Assembly: GCA_965229525.1 (NCBI GenBank)
Contig: OZ245886.1
Coordinates: 1,798,001 to 1,862,000 of the forward strand
DNA length: 64,000 nucleotides
Reading direction: 5' to 3'
From: HXMU1420-13 sp965229525
GTDB lineage: Bacteria; Bacteroidota; Rhodothermia; Balneolales; Balneolaceae
Position numbers and translations under genes: made by a program. This document shows positions 23,641 through 32,898 of this stretch, piece by piece (the stretch's first letter is position 1; each line of letters starts with the position of its first letter). The notes under the pieces were generated by a model. The model made no database searches. It had not been told where the DNA came from and saw only the letters and a list, made by a program, of their open reading frames with translations.

Positions 23641-26469
23641 ATGCCTAGACGCGACGACATACACAAAATTCTTATCATCGGATCTGGACCAATTGTAATT
23701 GGTCAGGCTTGTGAGTTTGATTACTCAGGCTCTCAATCTTGCCGTTCACTAAAAGAAGAGGGGTACGAAATTGTGCTTATTAATTCGAATCCTGCAACGA
23801 TTATGACAGATCCAATCATGGCAGATGCTATTTACATGCTGCCAATGACTACTGATTCGATTCGTGAAATTGTAGAAAAAGAAAAACCTGATGCCGTTCT
23901 CCCAACAATGGGTGGACAGACCGGACTAAATCTTTGTCGTGATCTCGAGAAGCAAGGGTATTGGGATGAGAAAGGCATTAAGATCATTGGGGTTGATATT
24001 GCTGCCGTTGAATTGACGGAAGATCGTCAGCTATTCCGTGACTGCATGGAAGAAATTGGAATTGAGCAATGCCGTAGTCGTCAGGCAGAATCACTTTTGG
24101 ATGCAAAAGAAATCAAAGAAGAATTGGGTGGACTTCCGATTGTAATCCGACCATCATTTACGATGGGTGGAGCTGGTGGTGGAATCGTATGGGAAGAAGA
24201 AGACTTCGACCGAATGGTACTACGCGGGTTAGAGATGAGCCCGGTTCACTCTGTATTGATTGAAGAATCCATTTTTGGATGGAAAGAATATGAGCTTGAG
24301 TTACTTCGCGATGCCAATGACAATGTGGTAATCATCTGCGGGATTGAAAATATGGACCCAATGGGGGTTCATACGGGTGATTCTGTGACGGTTGCCCCAA
24401 CTCAAACATTGACTGACAAACAGTATCAGATCCTTAGAGATGCTGCTATCAAAATGATGCGCTCTATTGGGACCTTCGCAGGAGGCTGTAATGTGCAGTT
24501 TGCGATGGAACCCGGATCTGATAGATTTGTTGCTATCGAGATCAATCCTCGGGTTAGTCGATCTTCCGCTCTGGCTTCAAAAGCAACCGGATATCCTATT
24601 GCGAAAGTCGCAACCAAGTTAGCAGTTGGGTACACATTGGATGAGCTTAAGAACCAGATCACTGGAACTACTTCAGCTTGTTTCGAACCTTCTATAGATT
24701 ACGTTGTTTGCAAAGTACCCCGCTTTAACTTCGACAAATTTCCCGGTGCGGATGAAGAGCTTTCAACCCAAATGAAAGCGGTGGGTGAAGTGATGAGCAT
24801 TGGTCGGAATTTTCCGGAAGCTCTGAACAAAGCGTGGCAAAGTATGGAAATTGGTCGCGCTGGGTTAGGAGCTGATGGCTATGAAGAAATTGATCGAAAA
24901 GAAGTGAGCAAACGATTAATGAAACCGTATTGGGATCGATCTCTTCAAGTTCGAAATGCATTCAAGCTTGGAGCTTCTGTTGAAGAAATTGCGGATGTCA
25001 CGAAAATTGATCCATGGTTTTTGCAGCAAATCAAATATATGGTGTCTCTAGAAAACCGTACTGAAGGCCAATCACTAAACGAAATCTCAAAAGAAGATTT
25101 CTTTGAGCTTAAGCAAGCAGGATTTTCAGACACTCAAATTGCATGGTTAACAAGTAAGGGTGGCGTAAAAGTTACTGATGATGAAGTGCGCGCCCGAAGA
25201 TTGGAACTTGATCTAAAACCAGTATTTAAAGTGGTAGATACCTGCGCCGCTGAATTCCCTGCACAAACTCCCTACTACTATTCCAGCTACGAAGGCGAAA
25301 ACGAAAGTGAGGTTACGGATCGAAAGAAAGTGATCATTTTAGGTAGCGGTCCAAATAGAATTGGTCAGGGTATCGAGTTTGATTACTCCTGTGTTCATGC
25401 AGTGCTTGCAACAAAGGAAATGGGCTACGAAGCAATCATGATTAATTGTAATCCTGAGACTGTTTCAACAGATTTCGATTTTGCTGATAAACTTTATTTC
25501 GAGCCGGTTTACTGGGAGCGTGTACTCGATATTATCGAACATGAAAAACCGGAAGGAGTAATTATCCAGGTGGGCGGTCAGACCGCATTGAAGCTTGGTA
25601 AGCGTTTAGTAAAAGCGGGAATCAAAATATTTGGAACTGATTTTGCCGATATCAACCTTGCAGAGGATCGCGGTGAATTTTCTGATCTATTAATCGAAAA
25701 TAAAATTCCATTCCCGGCATATGGAACAGCAACTGAAGTAGAAGGCGCACTCGAAATAGCTGATCGAATTGGGTATCCGGTTTTGATTCGACCGAGTTAT
25801 GTATTGGGCGGACAAGGAATGCGGATTGCGGTAAAACAAGAAGAGTTGGAAAAATATGTAGATCGAATTCTTAAAACGCATCCAGAAAATGCATTTCTAA
25901 TCGATAAGTATCTGGAACATGCCATTGAGGTGGATGTGGATTCGGTGTATGATGGAGATGAGCTTCATATCTCAGGAATGATGCAACACATTGAACCCGC
26001 TGGTGTTCACTCAGGGGATTCTACCGCAGTAATTCCTCCGTACTCTTTAAGCCAGGAAGTTCAGGATACGATCCGTGAGTATCAGACTAAAATCGCCAAA
26101 GCACTGAATGTGATCGGATTTTTAAATGTACAATATGCCGTTAAAGACGAGAAAGTATATGTGATTGAGGCCAATCCTAGAACAACACGCACAGTTCCAT
26201 TTCTTGCTAAAGCGAATGAAGTTCCTGAAGCGAAAATCGGCGTAAAGGTGATGCTTGGTGCCAAACTCAAAGAATTCGACACACAATCGAAACTAAAATG
26301 CTGGGCGATTAAAGAGCCGGTATTCCCATTCGATAAATTCCCTGGGGTGAAGAAGGAATTAGGCCCTGAGATGAAGTCAACGGGAGAAAGCATTTACTTT
26401 GCCGAAGACTTCAACGACGAACATTTCAGAAAACCGTTTGAGTTTAAGAGCTTATATTTGAGCAAATAG
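23641..26469 (+). CDS. carB: Carbamoyl-phosphate synthase large subunit lacking the C-terminal allosteric domain
   Basis: 942 residues from the ATG at 23641 (MPRRDDIHKILIIGSGPIVIG), the normal N-terminus; the frame also runs upstream through a repeat, which is not coding. Both ATP-grasp halves are complete: ACEFDYSGSQ and PTMGGQTGLNL, FTMGGAGGGI, AIEINPRVSRSSALASKATG in the first; GPNRIGQGIEFDYSC, VGGQTALKL, VLGGQGMRI, VIEANPRTTRTVPF in the second. The protein stops soon after KKELGPEMKSTGES. About 130 residues, the MGS-like domain that binds UMP, IMP and ornithine in E. coli CarB, are missing. Shorter CarB proteins are known in this wider group, so this is probably native. Confidence 0.96.
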   Translation: MPRRDDIHKILIIGSGPIVIGQACEFDYSGSQSCRSLKEEGYEIVLINSNPATIMTDPIMADAIYMLPMTTDSIREIVEKEKPDAVLPTMGGQTGLNLCRDLEKQGYWDEKGIKIIGVDIAAVELTEDRQLFRDCMEEIGIEQCRSRQAESLLDAKEIKEELGGLPIVIRPSFTMGGAGGGIVWEEEDFDRMVLRGLEMSPVHSVLIEESIFGWKEYELELLRDANDNVVIICGIENMDPMGVHTGDSVTVAPTQTLTDKQYQILRDAAIKMMRSIGTFAGGCNVQFAMEPGSDRFVAIEINPRVSRSSALASKATGYPIAKVATKLAVGYTLDELKNQITGTTSACFEPSIDYVVCKVPRFNFDKFPGADEELSTQMKAVGEVMSIGRNFPEALNKAWQSMEIGRAGLGADGYEEIDRKEVSKRLMKPYWDRSLQVRNAFKLGASVEEIADVTKIDPWFLQQIKYMVSLENRTEGQSLNEISKEDFFELKQAGFSDTQIAWLTSKGGVKVTDDEVRARRLELDLKPVFKVVDTCAAEFPAQTPYYYSSYEGENESEVTDRKKVIILGSGPNRIGQGIEFDYSCVHAVLATKEMGYEAIMINCNPETVSTDFDFADKLYFEPVYWERVLDIIEHEKPEGVIIQVGGQTALKLGKRLVKAGIKIFGTDFADINLAEDRGEFSDLLIENKIPFPAYGTATEVEGALEIADRIGYPVLIRPSYVLGGQGMRIAVKQEELEKYVDRILKTHPENAFLIDKYLEHAIEVDVDSVYDGDELHISGMMQHIEPAGVHSGDSTAVIPPYSLSQEVQDTIREYQTKIAKALNVIGFLNVQYAVKDEKVYVIEANPRTTRTVPFLAKANEVPEAKIGVKVMLGAKLKEFDTQSKLKCWAIKEPVFPFDKFPGVKKELGPEMKSTGESIYFAEDFNDEHFRKPFEFKSLYLSK

Positions 26470-26496
26470 TTATCTCTTATTAAGTGATTTAAATAA

Positions 26497-26645
26497 TTAG
26501 AACAAAGAAATTATTCTCAAATTTTGAATTATTTGAAGGCTTTAAACTTGAAGTTGGACTATTAATAAACTTTGGTGAGTTCAGCCTTACTTGGAAAAGA
26601 GTTGCCAACTTTAATAATCATCAGCGAAATAAGGAAATCATTTAA
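26497..26645 (+). pseudogene. Remnant of a GxxExxY-family gene, frameshifted
   Basis: One frame reads RNYSQILNYLKALNLK (26506 onward), then the reading continues in another frame as VGLLINFGEFSLTWKRVAN to a stop at 26643. Joined, this matches the conserved C-terminal end of GxxExxY proteins (LLNYLKA...VGLLINFG...FKRL). The frame changes near 26550, and the N-terminal half with the GxxExxY motif is absent. It lies directly before recQ, ending 3 nt before the recQ GTG. Confidence 0.7.
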
Positions 26646-26648
26646 CCT

Positions 26649-28820
26649 GTGATCGAACAAGCTAGAAAAATTCTAAAGAATACCTTCGGATACGATGACT
26701 TCCGCCTACAGCAGGAAGCTGCAATTTCCCAGGTTTTAAACAAAAAAGATGCCTTAGTAATAATGCCAACCGGTGGTGGTAAATCATTGTGTTATCAAAT
26801 ACCGGCGCTCATTTTTGATGGGATGACCATCGTTATTTCACCACTCATTTCTTTGATGAAAGATCAGGTTGGGCAGTTAAAGGAATATGATATTCCATCG
26901 GTGTTTCTGAATTCTTCACTCCGCCCTGAAGCCTATGAATACAACGTAAAAAAGATCAAGGCAGGAGAAGTAAAGTTGTTGTATGTCGCTCCTGAAACAC
27001 TTTTGATGGATAAAACCAAAGAGATTCTGAAAGACATCAAAATAGATTGTTTTACGATTGATGAGGCACATTGTATTTCTGAATGGGGGCACGATTTTCG
27101 CCCGGAATATCGTCAGTTAGCATCTGTTCGAAAAGATTATCCGGATGCAGTTTGTATAGCATTAACTGCAACAGCAACACCTCGAGTACAACGCGACATT
27201 AAGAATAGTCTGGAGTTTGATGATTCTGAATCGTTCATCTCAAGTTTCGACCGACCGAATTTGTTTCTAAAAATCGTTGACAAGAAAGAGCCTGAAAATC
27301 AGTTACTCGATTTCCTTTATACTCGAAAAAATCAGTCCGGCATAATCTACTGTTTTTCACGTCGCCAGGTTGATGAACTATCTGAATTATTGATTGAAGA
27401 AGGCTACGCGGCAAAACCTTACCACGCAGGTTTGCACTCTAGAGAGCGAACCATCAATCAGCAAGAATTTATTCGGGATGATGTTCGCATCATAGTTGCC
27501 ACGATTGCATTTGGGATGGGAATCAATAAACCAAATGTTCGCTTTGTGGTGCATTATGATATGCCACAAAACATCGAATCCTACTATCAGCAAATTGGCC
27601 GAGCCGGTCGTGATGGGCTTCGTTCGGATTGCGTACTTCTATTTAGCTACGCGGATACTCAGAAAATTAAATACTTCATCAACCAAAAAAAGGGAACAGA
27701 AAAAACGATAGCTGAGCGACATTTAGAAAAGTTGCTCAAGTTTCTAGAAGAAAGAGCTTGTCGTCGTAAACCTTTGCTTGAGTATTTTGGGGAAGAATAT
27801 GCACAGGATGAATGTGGAATGTGCGACAATGATCTTTCACAAGATGCCGATGTTGAAGATTTAACGCATCAAGCCAGAAAGTTCATGGACTGTGTGCTTG
27901 ATTTGGATGAGGAATTTGGTGCGGGTCATGTAATCGATGTACTTCGCGGATCCAAAAATCAAAAAGTACTCGAAAATGAGCACGATAAAGTTGAAAGCTA
28001 CGGCCAGGGACTAGAGTGGTCAAAAAAGCAATGGGAGCAATTATCCAGACTGTTGATGCGTCAGCATTTTATAAGGCGAGGTAGTTTTGGTGTGATAGAA
28101 CTTACCGATGCTGCCAATCCGATCATTGTTGGAAAAGAAAACGTGTACGGTGTGCTGGATCGAACGGATGTTTCGATGGATGAAGAAGATGTAATTCGTA
28201 CATCCAGCGAAATTGAAAACGAATACAACGTTGAGCTTTTTGAACTTCTTCGAGAAAAACGTAAAGAATTGGCGGATGCTGACGATGTTCCACCCTACGC
28301 GATTTTCCCTGATACTACGTTGATTGAAATGGCCTATTATTTCCCACAATCAAAAGATGCACTGGAAGCTATTTATGGGGTTGGTCAGGTTAAAAAACAG
28401 AAGTTTGGTGATGCCTTTATCGGTGTGATAAAAACCTTTTCCAAAGATCATGACATCATGGAGCGGCAAAAAACGCTGATCAAAAAGCAGCGTGAAGTTA
28501 AAACAGGAGAGAAGCACGAGATTGTAGGTCAGGATTTTAATGATGGTAAATCCATCAAGCTGCTGGCTGAAGAACATGGTGTAAAGGAGGTCACCATTTT
28601 AGGACACCTAAAGAAATTTGTTGATGAAGGGAATAACCTACGTCTGGAAGGATTGCTACAGGCATCGGCATTATCTGACCGTCAACGTGACCAGGTGCTT
28701 AAGGCATTCAAAAAACGAGGGCATTTAATGCTTCGCTTAGTTTATGATGAGTGTAAGAAACAAATTGGCTATGACGAGCTTCGTATTATGCAGCTGTATT
28801 ATTTAGCGAGCCAGAAGTAG
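26649..28820 (+). CDS. recQ: RecQ-type ATP-dependent DNA helicase
   Basis: 723 residues, GTG start. Superfamily 2 helicase motifs are all visible: FRLQQEAAI, MPTGGGKSLCYQIPA (Walker A near residue 45), DEAHCISEWGHDFRPEY (near 138), LTATATPRV, ATIAFGMGINKPNVRFVVH, QQIGRAGRDG. The RecQ-Ct region follows, with a zinc cluster ACRRKPLLEYFGEEYAQDECGMCDND in which the fourth ligand is Asp instead of Cys. The last 200 residues include a winged-helix and HRDC-like region (YAIFPDTTLIEMAYYFP) and a further helical tail. It acts in recombination and fork repair. A perfect-palindrome terminator follows. Confidence 0.95.
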   Translation: MIEQARKILKNTFGYDDFRLQQEAAISQVLNKKDALVIMPTGGGKSLCYQIPALIFDGMTIVISPLISLMKDQVGQLKEYDIPSVFLNSSLRPEAYEYNVKKIKAGEVKLLYVAPETLLMDKTKEILKDIKIDCFTIDEAHCISEWGHDFRPEYRQLASVRKDYPDAVCIALTATATPRVQRDIKNSLEFDDSESFISSFDRPNLFLKIVDKKEPENQLLDFLYTRKNQSGIIYCFSRRQVDELSELLIEEGYAAKPYHAGLHSRERTINQQEFIRDDVRIIVATIAFGMGINKPNVRFVVHYDMPQNIESYYQQIGRAGRDGLRSDCVLLFSYADTQKIKYFINQKKGTEKTIAERHLEKLLKFLEERACRRKPLLEYFGEEYAQDECGMCDNDLSQDADVEDLTHQARKFMDCVLDLDEEFGAGHVIDVLRGSKNQKVLENEHDKVESYGQGLEWSKKQWEQLSRLLMRQHFIRRGSFGVIELTDAANPIIVGKENVYGVLDRTDVSMDEEDVIRTSSEIENEYNVELFELLREKRKELADADDVPPYAIFPDTTLIEMAYYFPQSKDALEAIYGVGQVKKQKFGDAFIGVIKTFSKDHDIMERQKTLIKKQREVKTGEKHEIVGQDFNDGKSIKLLAEEHGVKEVTILGHLKKFVDEGNNLRLEGLLQASALSDRQRDQVLKAFKKRGHLMLRLVYDECKKQIGYDELRIMQLYYLASQK

Positions 28821-28867
28821 GATAGGGCCAAAGGCACAAAATATGGAGACATTGATTTGGCTCTCGT

Positions 28868-28894
28868 AGTAACAATTCATGAATTGTTACTTTT
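28868..28894 (+). terminator. Intrinsic terminator of recQ
   Basis: A 24-bp perfect palindrome (AGTAACAATTCA and its exact complement TGAATTGTTACT) is followed by TTTT-type sequence on the plus strand, 48 nt after recQ. The opposite strand lacks a T-run, so it serves recQ. Confidence 0.6.
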
Positions 28895-28930
28895 AGGTAA
28901 TAATCAAAAATCACGAATTGCAATAATACA

Positions 28931-29512
28931 TCAAAAACTATATCCAACCCGCAACCCACCTAATAGGATCGCTCCTTCACCCACATCTTCTCCATTTGTT
29001 CGAATATTAATTTCATAACCAAAGTTGATGGTTGGCTTGATAAAAAAAGAATCGGAAAACGGGAGCTCGTATCCTAAGCCGATTGTTGGTTGTATGACGA
29101 TGGTTTCAGAAGTCCCTTCGAAAAGCCTTGGAACTGCATCCAAGGTTTGAGTACAGTTCATTTCAGGAGGACATGGAATGTATCTAAAATCTCTCCAGTC
29201 AATCTCCATAAACCAAAGATCAGTTCTTACATTTAATGAGAAGTTTTGGAATTGCGGAACTTTGAATTCGGCTCCAATACCTAAACCAGCTCCTCCACCT
29301 TCTTCATTGTCATGTTCCCCCCAATCCCGACGATCCGTAAAATTGTAACCCGCTCTCAAAAAAAGCTGGGCTTGTTGTGAGATGGAGTAATCAAATCGAA
29401 TTCCCGGAATTAAACCCGCCGGATACGCCTGAGTTTCTAAAGAAATGGATGATTGTGCCGAAAGAATGCAGGGTAAGATCAAAAAAATAGAAATCGGAAG
29501 TAGCTTTTTCAT
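28931..29512 (-). CDS. Outer-membrane beta-barrel protein of unknown function
   Basis: 193 residues with a signal peptide (MKKLLPISIFLILPCILSAQ). The mature protein is built of alternating strands with aromatic ends: IPGIRFDYSISQQAQLFLRAGYNFTDRR, GLGIGAEFKVPQF, PTIGLGYELPFSDSFFIKPTINFGYEI, and a closing strand GGLRVGYSF. This is the common small barrel type (OmpW/OmpX-like topology) of Bacteroidota. It also has a CPPEMNC pair near residue 120. Ligand or role unknown. It converges with recQ. Confidence 0.75.
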   Translation of the reverse strand: MKKLLPISIFLILPCILSAQSSISLETQAYPAGLIPGIRFDYSISQQAQLFLRAGYNFTDRRDWGEHDNEEGGGAGLGIGAEFKVPQFQNFSLNVRTDLWFMEIDWRDFRYIPCPPEMNCTQTLDAVPRLFEGTSETIVIQPTIGLGYELPFSDSFFIKPTINFGYEINIRTNGEDVGEGAILLGGLRVGYSF

Positions 29513-29712
29513 AGGCAGATAAACGATCTTAAAGTCGTTTAAGTTTATTCATTTAAAGTGAATTTTTGGTGAAATTCATTATTTCAAAAAAGCGCTTTTC
29601 TGCTGGAATTCAATAGGATGGGGATTTTGAACTAAGTCAAATTATGCGGAACTTTACTGCCCTGTTTATTTGAAAGAAAAATGCCGTTTAGGCACCAAAA
29701 ACAAACATTTTT

Positions 29713-31497
29713 ATGGCAAAGGTAGAAGTGGTAATGCCCCAGATGGGAGAGTCGGTAATGGAAGGCACCGTTATCGAATGGTCAAAGAGTGTGGGCGATA
29801 CCGTTGAGGTGGATGAAACTCTCCTCGAAATTGCGACCGACAAAGTTGATAGTGAAGTCCCATCTCCAGAAGCCGGTGTACTTGTAGAAATCTTAGTTGA
29901 AGAGGGTGATACCATTGAAGTCGGTAAAGCCATTGCCATCATAGAAACCGATGCAGATTCAGCGGAGCCCACTGAAGCTCCCGCTCCTGAAACTGAAGAA
30001 CCTAAAGTTGAGACTGCTCCAGAACCTACGCCTGTTGTTGAATCAACACCTGAACCAGTTGCAGCGGCACCTGCTCCATCATCAAATGGCGGTGGAGAGA
30101 CTATCGAAGTGGTAATGCCCCAAATGGGTGAATCTGTTGTTGAAGCCACAGTAATTGAATGGACCAAACAAGTCGGAGATGCAGTTGAAGAAGATGAGAC
30201 ACTACTTGAGATTTCTACCGACAAAGTTGATAGCGAAGTACCATCACCTGCTGCAGGAACATTAATAGAAATTCGAGCTCAAGCCGATGAAACAATCGAA
30301 GTGGGACAAGTTATTGCAGTGATTGCAACAGGTGAAGGTGCAAGTGTTGCTACACCAGCTCCGGCACCAGTTCAAGAAGCTCCAGCAAAAGCTTCTGGGT
30401 CAAAACCTACTTTAACAAAAGAAGACATTGCTAAGCTAACTCCGGAACAATTATTAGCGAATGGAAGCGGTACTCCAAATGGCGAAGGATCAGTTCCGCG
30501 AACTAGTTCTGATGGACGTTTCTTTTCACCGTTAGTTCGTTCTATCGCAAAGGAAGAAGGTATTTCAGTTCAGGAATTAGAAGCTATTCAGGGAACTGGA
30601 CAAGGCGGGCGTGTTTCTAAGAAAGACATTTTGAATTATATTCAGAATCGTATGTCTGGCTCTGTTATGACAGCTCCGAAACCTGCCACAGCTCCAGCAG
30701 CATCTACCATGACGAAACCGGCTGCTTCAAAAGATGCAATTTCTGCAGGTGAACTAAATGTGACCAAGACTCCAACAGGTGATGTTGAGATTGTAAAAAT
30801 GGATCGAATGCGTAAGTTAATCGCGGAGCATATGGTTCATTCAAAACAAACTTCAGCACATGTAACTACTTTCGCTGAAGTGGATGTTACCAACATGGTG
30901 AATTGGCGAAATTCGAATAAAAATGCATTCCAACAAAAAACAGGAATGAAACTCACGTTCACACCACTTTTTGTAGAAGCAATTATCAAAGCAATGCTTG
31001 AATTTCCGATGATAAATTCTTCTGTAGTGGGGGATGAAATTCACATCAAAAAAGACATTAATTTCGGTATAGCTGTAGCACTTGGAACAGGTGGCGAAGG
31101 TGGACTAATTGTTCCAGTGATGAAAAAAGCGCAACAAAAAAATCTAGTAGGGCTTGCCGAATCGGTGAATGAAGTTGCTGCTAAAGCACGAAGCAAGAAA
31201 TTAAGTCCCGATGATTTAGTTGGTGGTACCATCACACTTACGAACTACGGTAGTGTTGGCAACCTGATGGGAACTCCAATTATCAACCAACCACAGGTGG
31301 CCATTCTTGGAACGGGTGCAATAGTAAAACGCCCGGTTGTAATGGAAACTCCGGCTGGAGATGTAATTGCCATTCGACATATGATGTTCTTAAGTATGAG
31401 TTATGATCACAGAATTATTGATGGTGCTCATGGCGGTGCGTTCGTTAACCGAATAAAAGAAATGCTCGAAGACTTCGACGTTGATCGAGCGGTGTAA
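29713..31497 (+). CDS. 2-oxoacid dehydrogenase complex E2 (dihydrolipoamide acyltransferase) with two lipoyl domains
   Basis: 594 residues in the order lipoyl 1 (about 1-78; DKVDSE with the lipoylated Lys), an Ala/Pro/Glu linker, lipoyl 2 (about 133-210; again DKVDSE), a linker, the E1/E3-binding domain (about 270-310, SPLVRSIAKEEGISVQELE), another linker, and the catalytic domain with SMSYDHRIIDGAHG near residue 565. It transfers acyl groups to CoA. The two MPQMGESVxE lipoyl blocks are near-copies. The catalytic region looks more like a branched-chain or 2-oxoglutarate E2 than pyruvate E2, but substrate is not settled. No E1 or E3 gene lies nearby. Confidence 0.9.
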   Translation: MAKVEVVMPQMGESVMEGTVIEWSKSVGDTVEVDETLLEIATDKVDSEVPSPEAGVLVEILVEEGDTIEVGKAIAIIETDADSAEPTEAPAPETEEPKVETAPEPTPVVESTPEPVAAAPAPSSNGGGETIEVVMPQMGESVVEATVIEWTKQVGDAVEEDETLLEISTDKVDSEVPSPAAGTLIEIRAQADETIEVGQVIAVIATGEGASVATPAPAPVQEAPAKASGSKPTLTKEDIAKLTPEQLLANGSGTPNGEGSVPRTSSDGRFFSPLVRSIAKEEGISVQELEAIQGTGQGGRVSKKDILNYIQNRMSGSVMTAPKPATAPAASTMTKPAASKDAISAGELNVTKTPTGDVEIVKMDRMRKLIAEHMVHSKQTSAHVTTFAEVDVTNMVNWRNSNKNAFQQKTGMKLTFTPLFVEAIIKAMLEFPMINSSVVGDEIHIKKDINFGIAVALGTGGEGGLIVPVMKKAQQKNLVGLAESVNEVAAKARSKKLSPDDLVGGTITLTNYGSVGNLMGTPIINQPQVAILGTGAIVKRPVVMETPAGDVIAIRHMMFLSMSYDHRIIDGAHGGAFVNRIKEMLEDFDVDRAV

Positions 31498-31519
31498 ACA
31501 CTGACAGTTTCAAAATCCA

Positions 31520-31547
31520 GAGGCGCTTAATTAGGCGTCTCTTTTTT
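31520..31547 (+). terminator. Intrinsic terminator after the E2 gene
   Basis: GAGGCGC and GCGTCTC pair (one G-T) around an 8-nt loop, followed by six T. It lies 22 nt past the E2 stop and 6 nt before panC, so panC needs its own promoter or read-through. Confidence 0.8.
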
Positions 31548-31553
31548 GTTTAT

Positions 31554-32405
31554 ATGAAAGTAATTGAAACCATAGAAGACGTTCGGAAAGTTGTAAAGCA
31601 ACTTCAAAGACAGGGCAAAAAAGTAGCTTTTGTTCCTACGATGGGGGCTCTTCATGATGGTCATCTTTCGCTCATCCGAATTGCTCGGCGAATGGCAGAA
31701 CATGTGGTCGTATCCATTTATGTAAATCCCGAACAGTTTGCACCAACGGAAGATTTCGGAAGCTACCCGAGAACACTTGAAAGAGATCTTGAGTTTTGCC
31801 GCGAAGAAGGAGTTGGGACTGTCTTTACTCCAAATGATGAAATTATGTACGGGTCTGGTGAAAAGTATTTTAGCATCGAAATAGATGTGTTGAATAAGTA
31901 CTTAGATGGTGGAAGCAGACCCGGCTATTTCCAGGGAATTGCGCTCGTGGTAAATAAATTATTCAATATTGTTAAGCCAGACATAGCCGTATTTGGACAG
32001 AAAGATTATCAGCAATTCCAGATAATCCAACATATGGTAAACGAATTTAACCATGATCTTGAACTGGTTATGGCTCCTATTGAACGAGCAGAAGATGGCT
32101 TGGCGCTAAGTAGTAGAAATGCGTATTTAAGTGAAGAAGAACGCGATTTGGCCCCGCTCCTAATCAAAAAAATGCGCGAGTCTGTTGATCAAATACAGGC
32201 GGGATTGTTCGAGCCAAAATCTTTGTTTGAATTGAAGCAGAGGGAGTTAGAAGCAAAAGGCTTCAAAAATGACTATTTTGATATTTTTTCCATGGATAGA
32301 ATGGAGCCGGTTACCAATCTCAGTAGAGGAGAGACATATGTGCTGGCAACAGCCGTTTATCTGGGAAAAACACGATTAATTGATAACATTATTTTTAAGT
32401 GTTGA
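31554..32405 (+). CDS. panC: Pantothenate synthetase
   Basis: 283 residues, the normal length. PanC joins pantoate and beta-alanine with ATP to make pantothenate. Seen: VPTMGALHDGHLSLI (residues 25-39, including the HxGH-type nucleotidyl motif), VSIYVNPEQFAPTEDFGSYPRT near 55, GQKDYQQFQI near 148, and LALSSRNAYLSEEER near 180. The panD gene follows after 3 nt, so both come from one transcript and supply consecutive pathway inputs. Confidence 0.97.
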   Translation: MKVIETIEDVRKVVKQLQRQGKKVAFVPTMGALHDGHLSLIRIARRMAEHVVVSIYVNPEQFAPTEDFGSYPRTLERDLEFCREEGVGTVFTPNDEIMYGSGEKYFSIEIDVLNKYLDGGSRPGYFQGIALVVNKLFNIVKPDIAVFGQKDYQQFQIIQHMVNEFNHDLELVMAPIERAEDGLALSSRNAYLSEEERDLAPLLIKKMRESVDQIQAGLFEPKSLFELKQRELEAKGFKNDYFDIFSMDRMEPVTNLSRGETYVLATAVYLGKTRLIDNIIFKC

Positions 32406-32408
32406 GCG

Positions 32409-32819
32409 ATGAAGCTTACCATGTTTAAATCAAAACTGCACCAGATGGTGATTACTGAAGCTAACCTTCAATACGAAGGCAGTATTACAATCGATCAGGA
32501 CCTGCTGGATGCAGCTCACTTATTACCTTACGAGAAGGTTCAGGTACTTAACATTACGAATGGGTCACGGCTAGAAACTTATACCATCCCCGGTGAGAGA
32601 GGATCACGTGTTTGCTGTATGAACGGAGCTGCGGCTCGTTTAACTCAAGTGGGTGATCGTGTGATCATCATTTCATACGCAGAAATGACCCCAGAAGAAG
32701 CTAAAACCTATCGGCCAAGAACGGTTGTTGTTGATGAGAACAATGATCCAAAATCAATTTTGGATTACTCTCAACCAGAAACCACTTTTGATTTGGTTAC
32801 TGGCCTGGAATCGAAATAA
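32409..32819 (+). CDS. panD: Aspartate 1-decarboxylase proenzyme
   Basis: 136 residues from the ATG at 32409; an alternative ATG at 32421 (MFKSKLHQ) matches the usual family start. Self-cleavage occurs at the Gly-Ser in LQYEGSITID (Ser near residue 25), making the pyruvoyl cofactor. Also seen: the catalytic YEKVQVLNITNGSRLETYTI and NGAAARLTQVGDRVIIISYA. The enzyme makes beta-alanine for PanC, whose gene ends 3 nt upstream. The C-terminal extension after SYAEM is typical. Confidence 0.96.
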   Translation: MKLTMFKSKLHQMVITEANLQYEGSITIDQDLLDAAHLLPYEKVQVLNITNGSRLETYTIPGERGSRVCCMNGAAARLTQVGDRVIIISYAEMTPEEAKTYRPRTVVVDENNDPKSILDYSQPETTFDLVTGLESK

Positions 32820-32898
32820 TCGATGTATTATCAGTTGATTATCAGCCTGTATTTTATGTCAAAAGCCCTACCTTCGCTCGGCAACGAAACCCGTACGT

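Noticed and set aside
29688..30224. Long minus-strand Ser/Thr/Ala-rich frame opposite the E2 gene
   Set aside because: It is the antisense of the lipoyl domains and Ala/Pro linker; low-complexity shadow.
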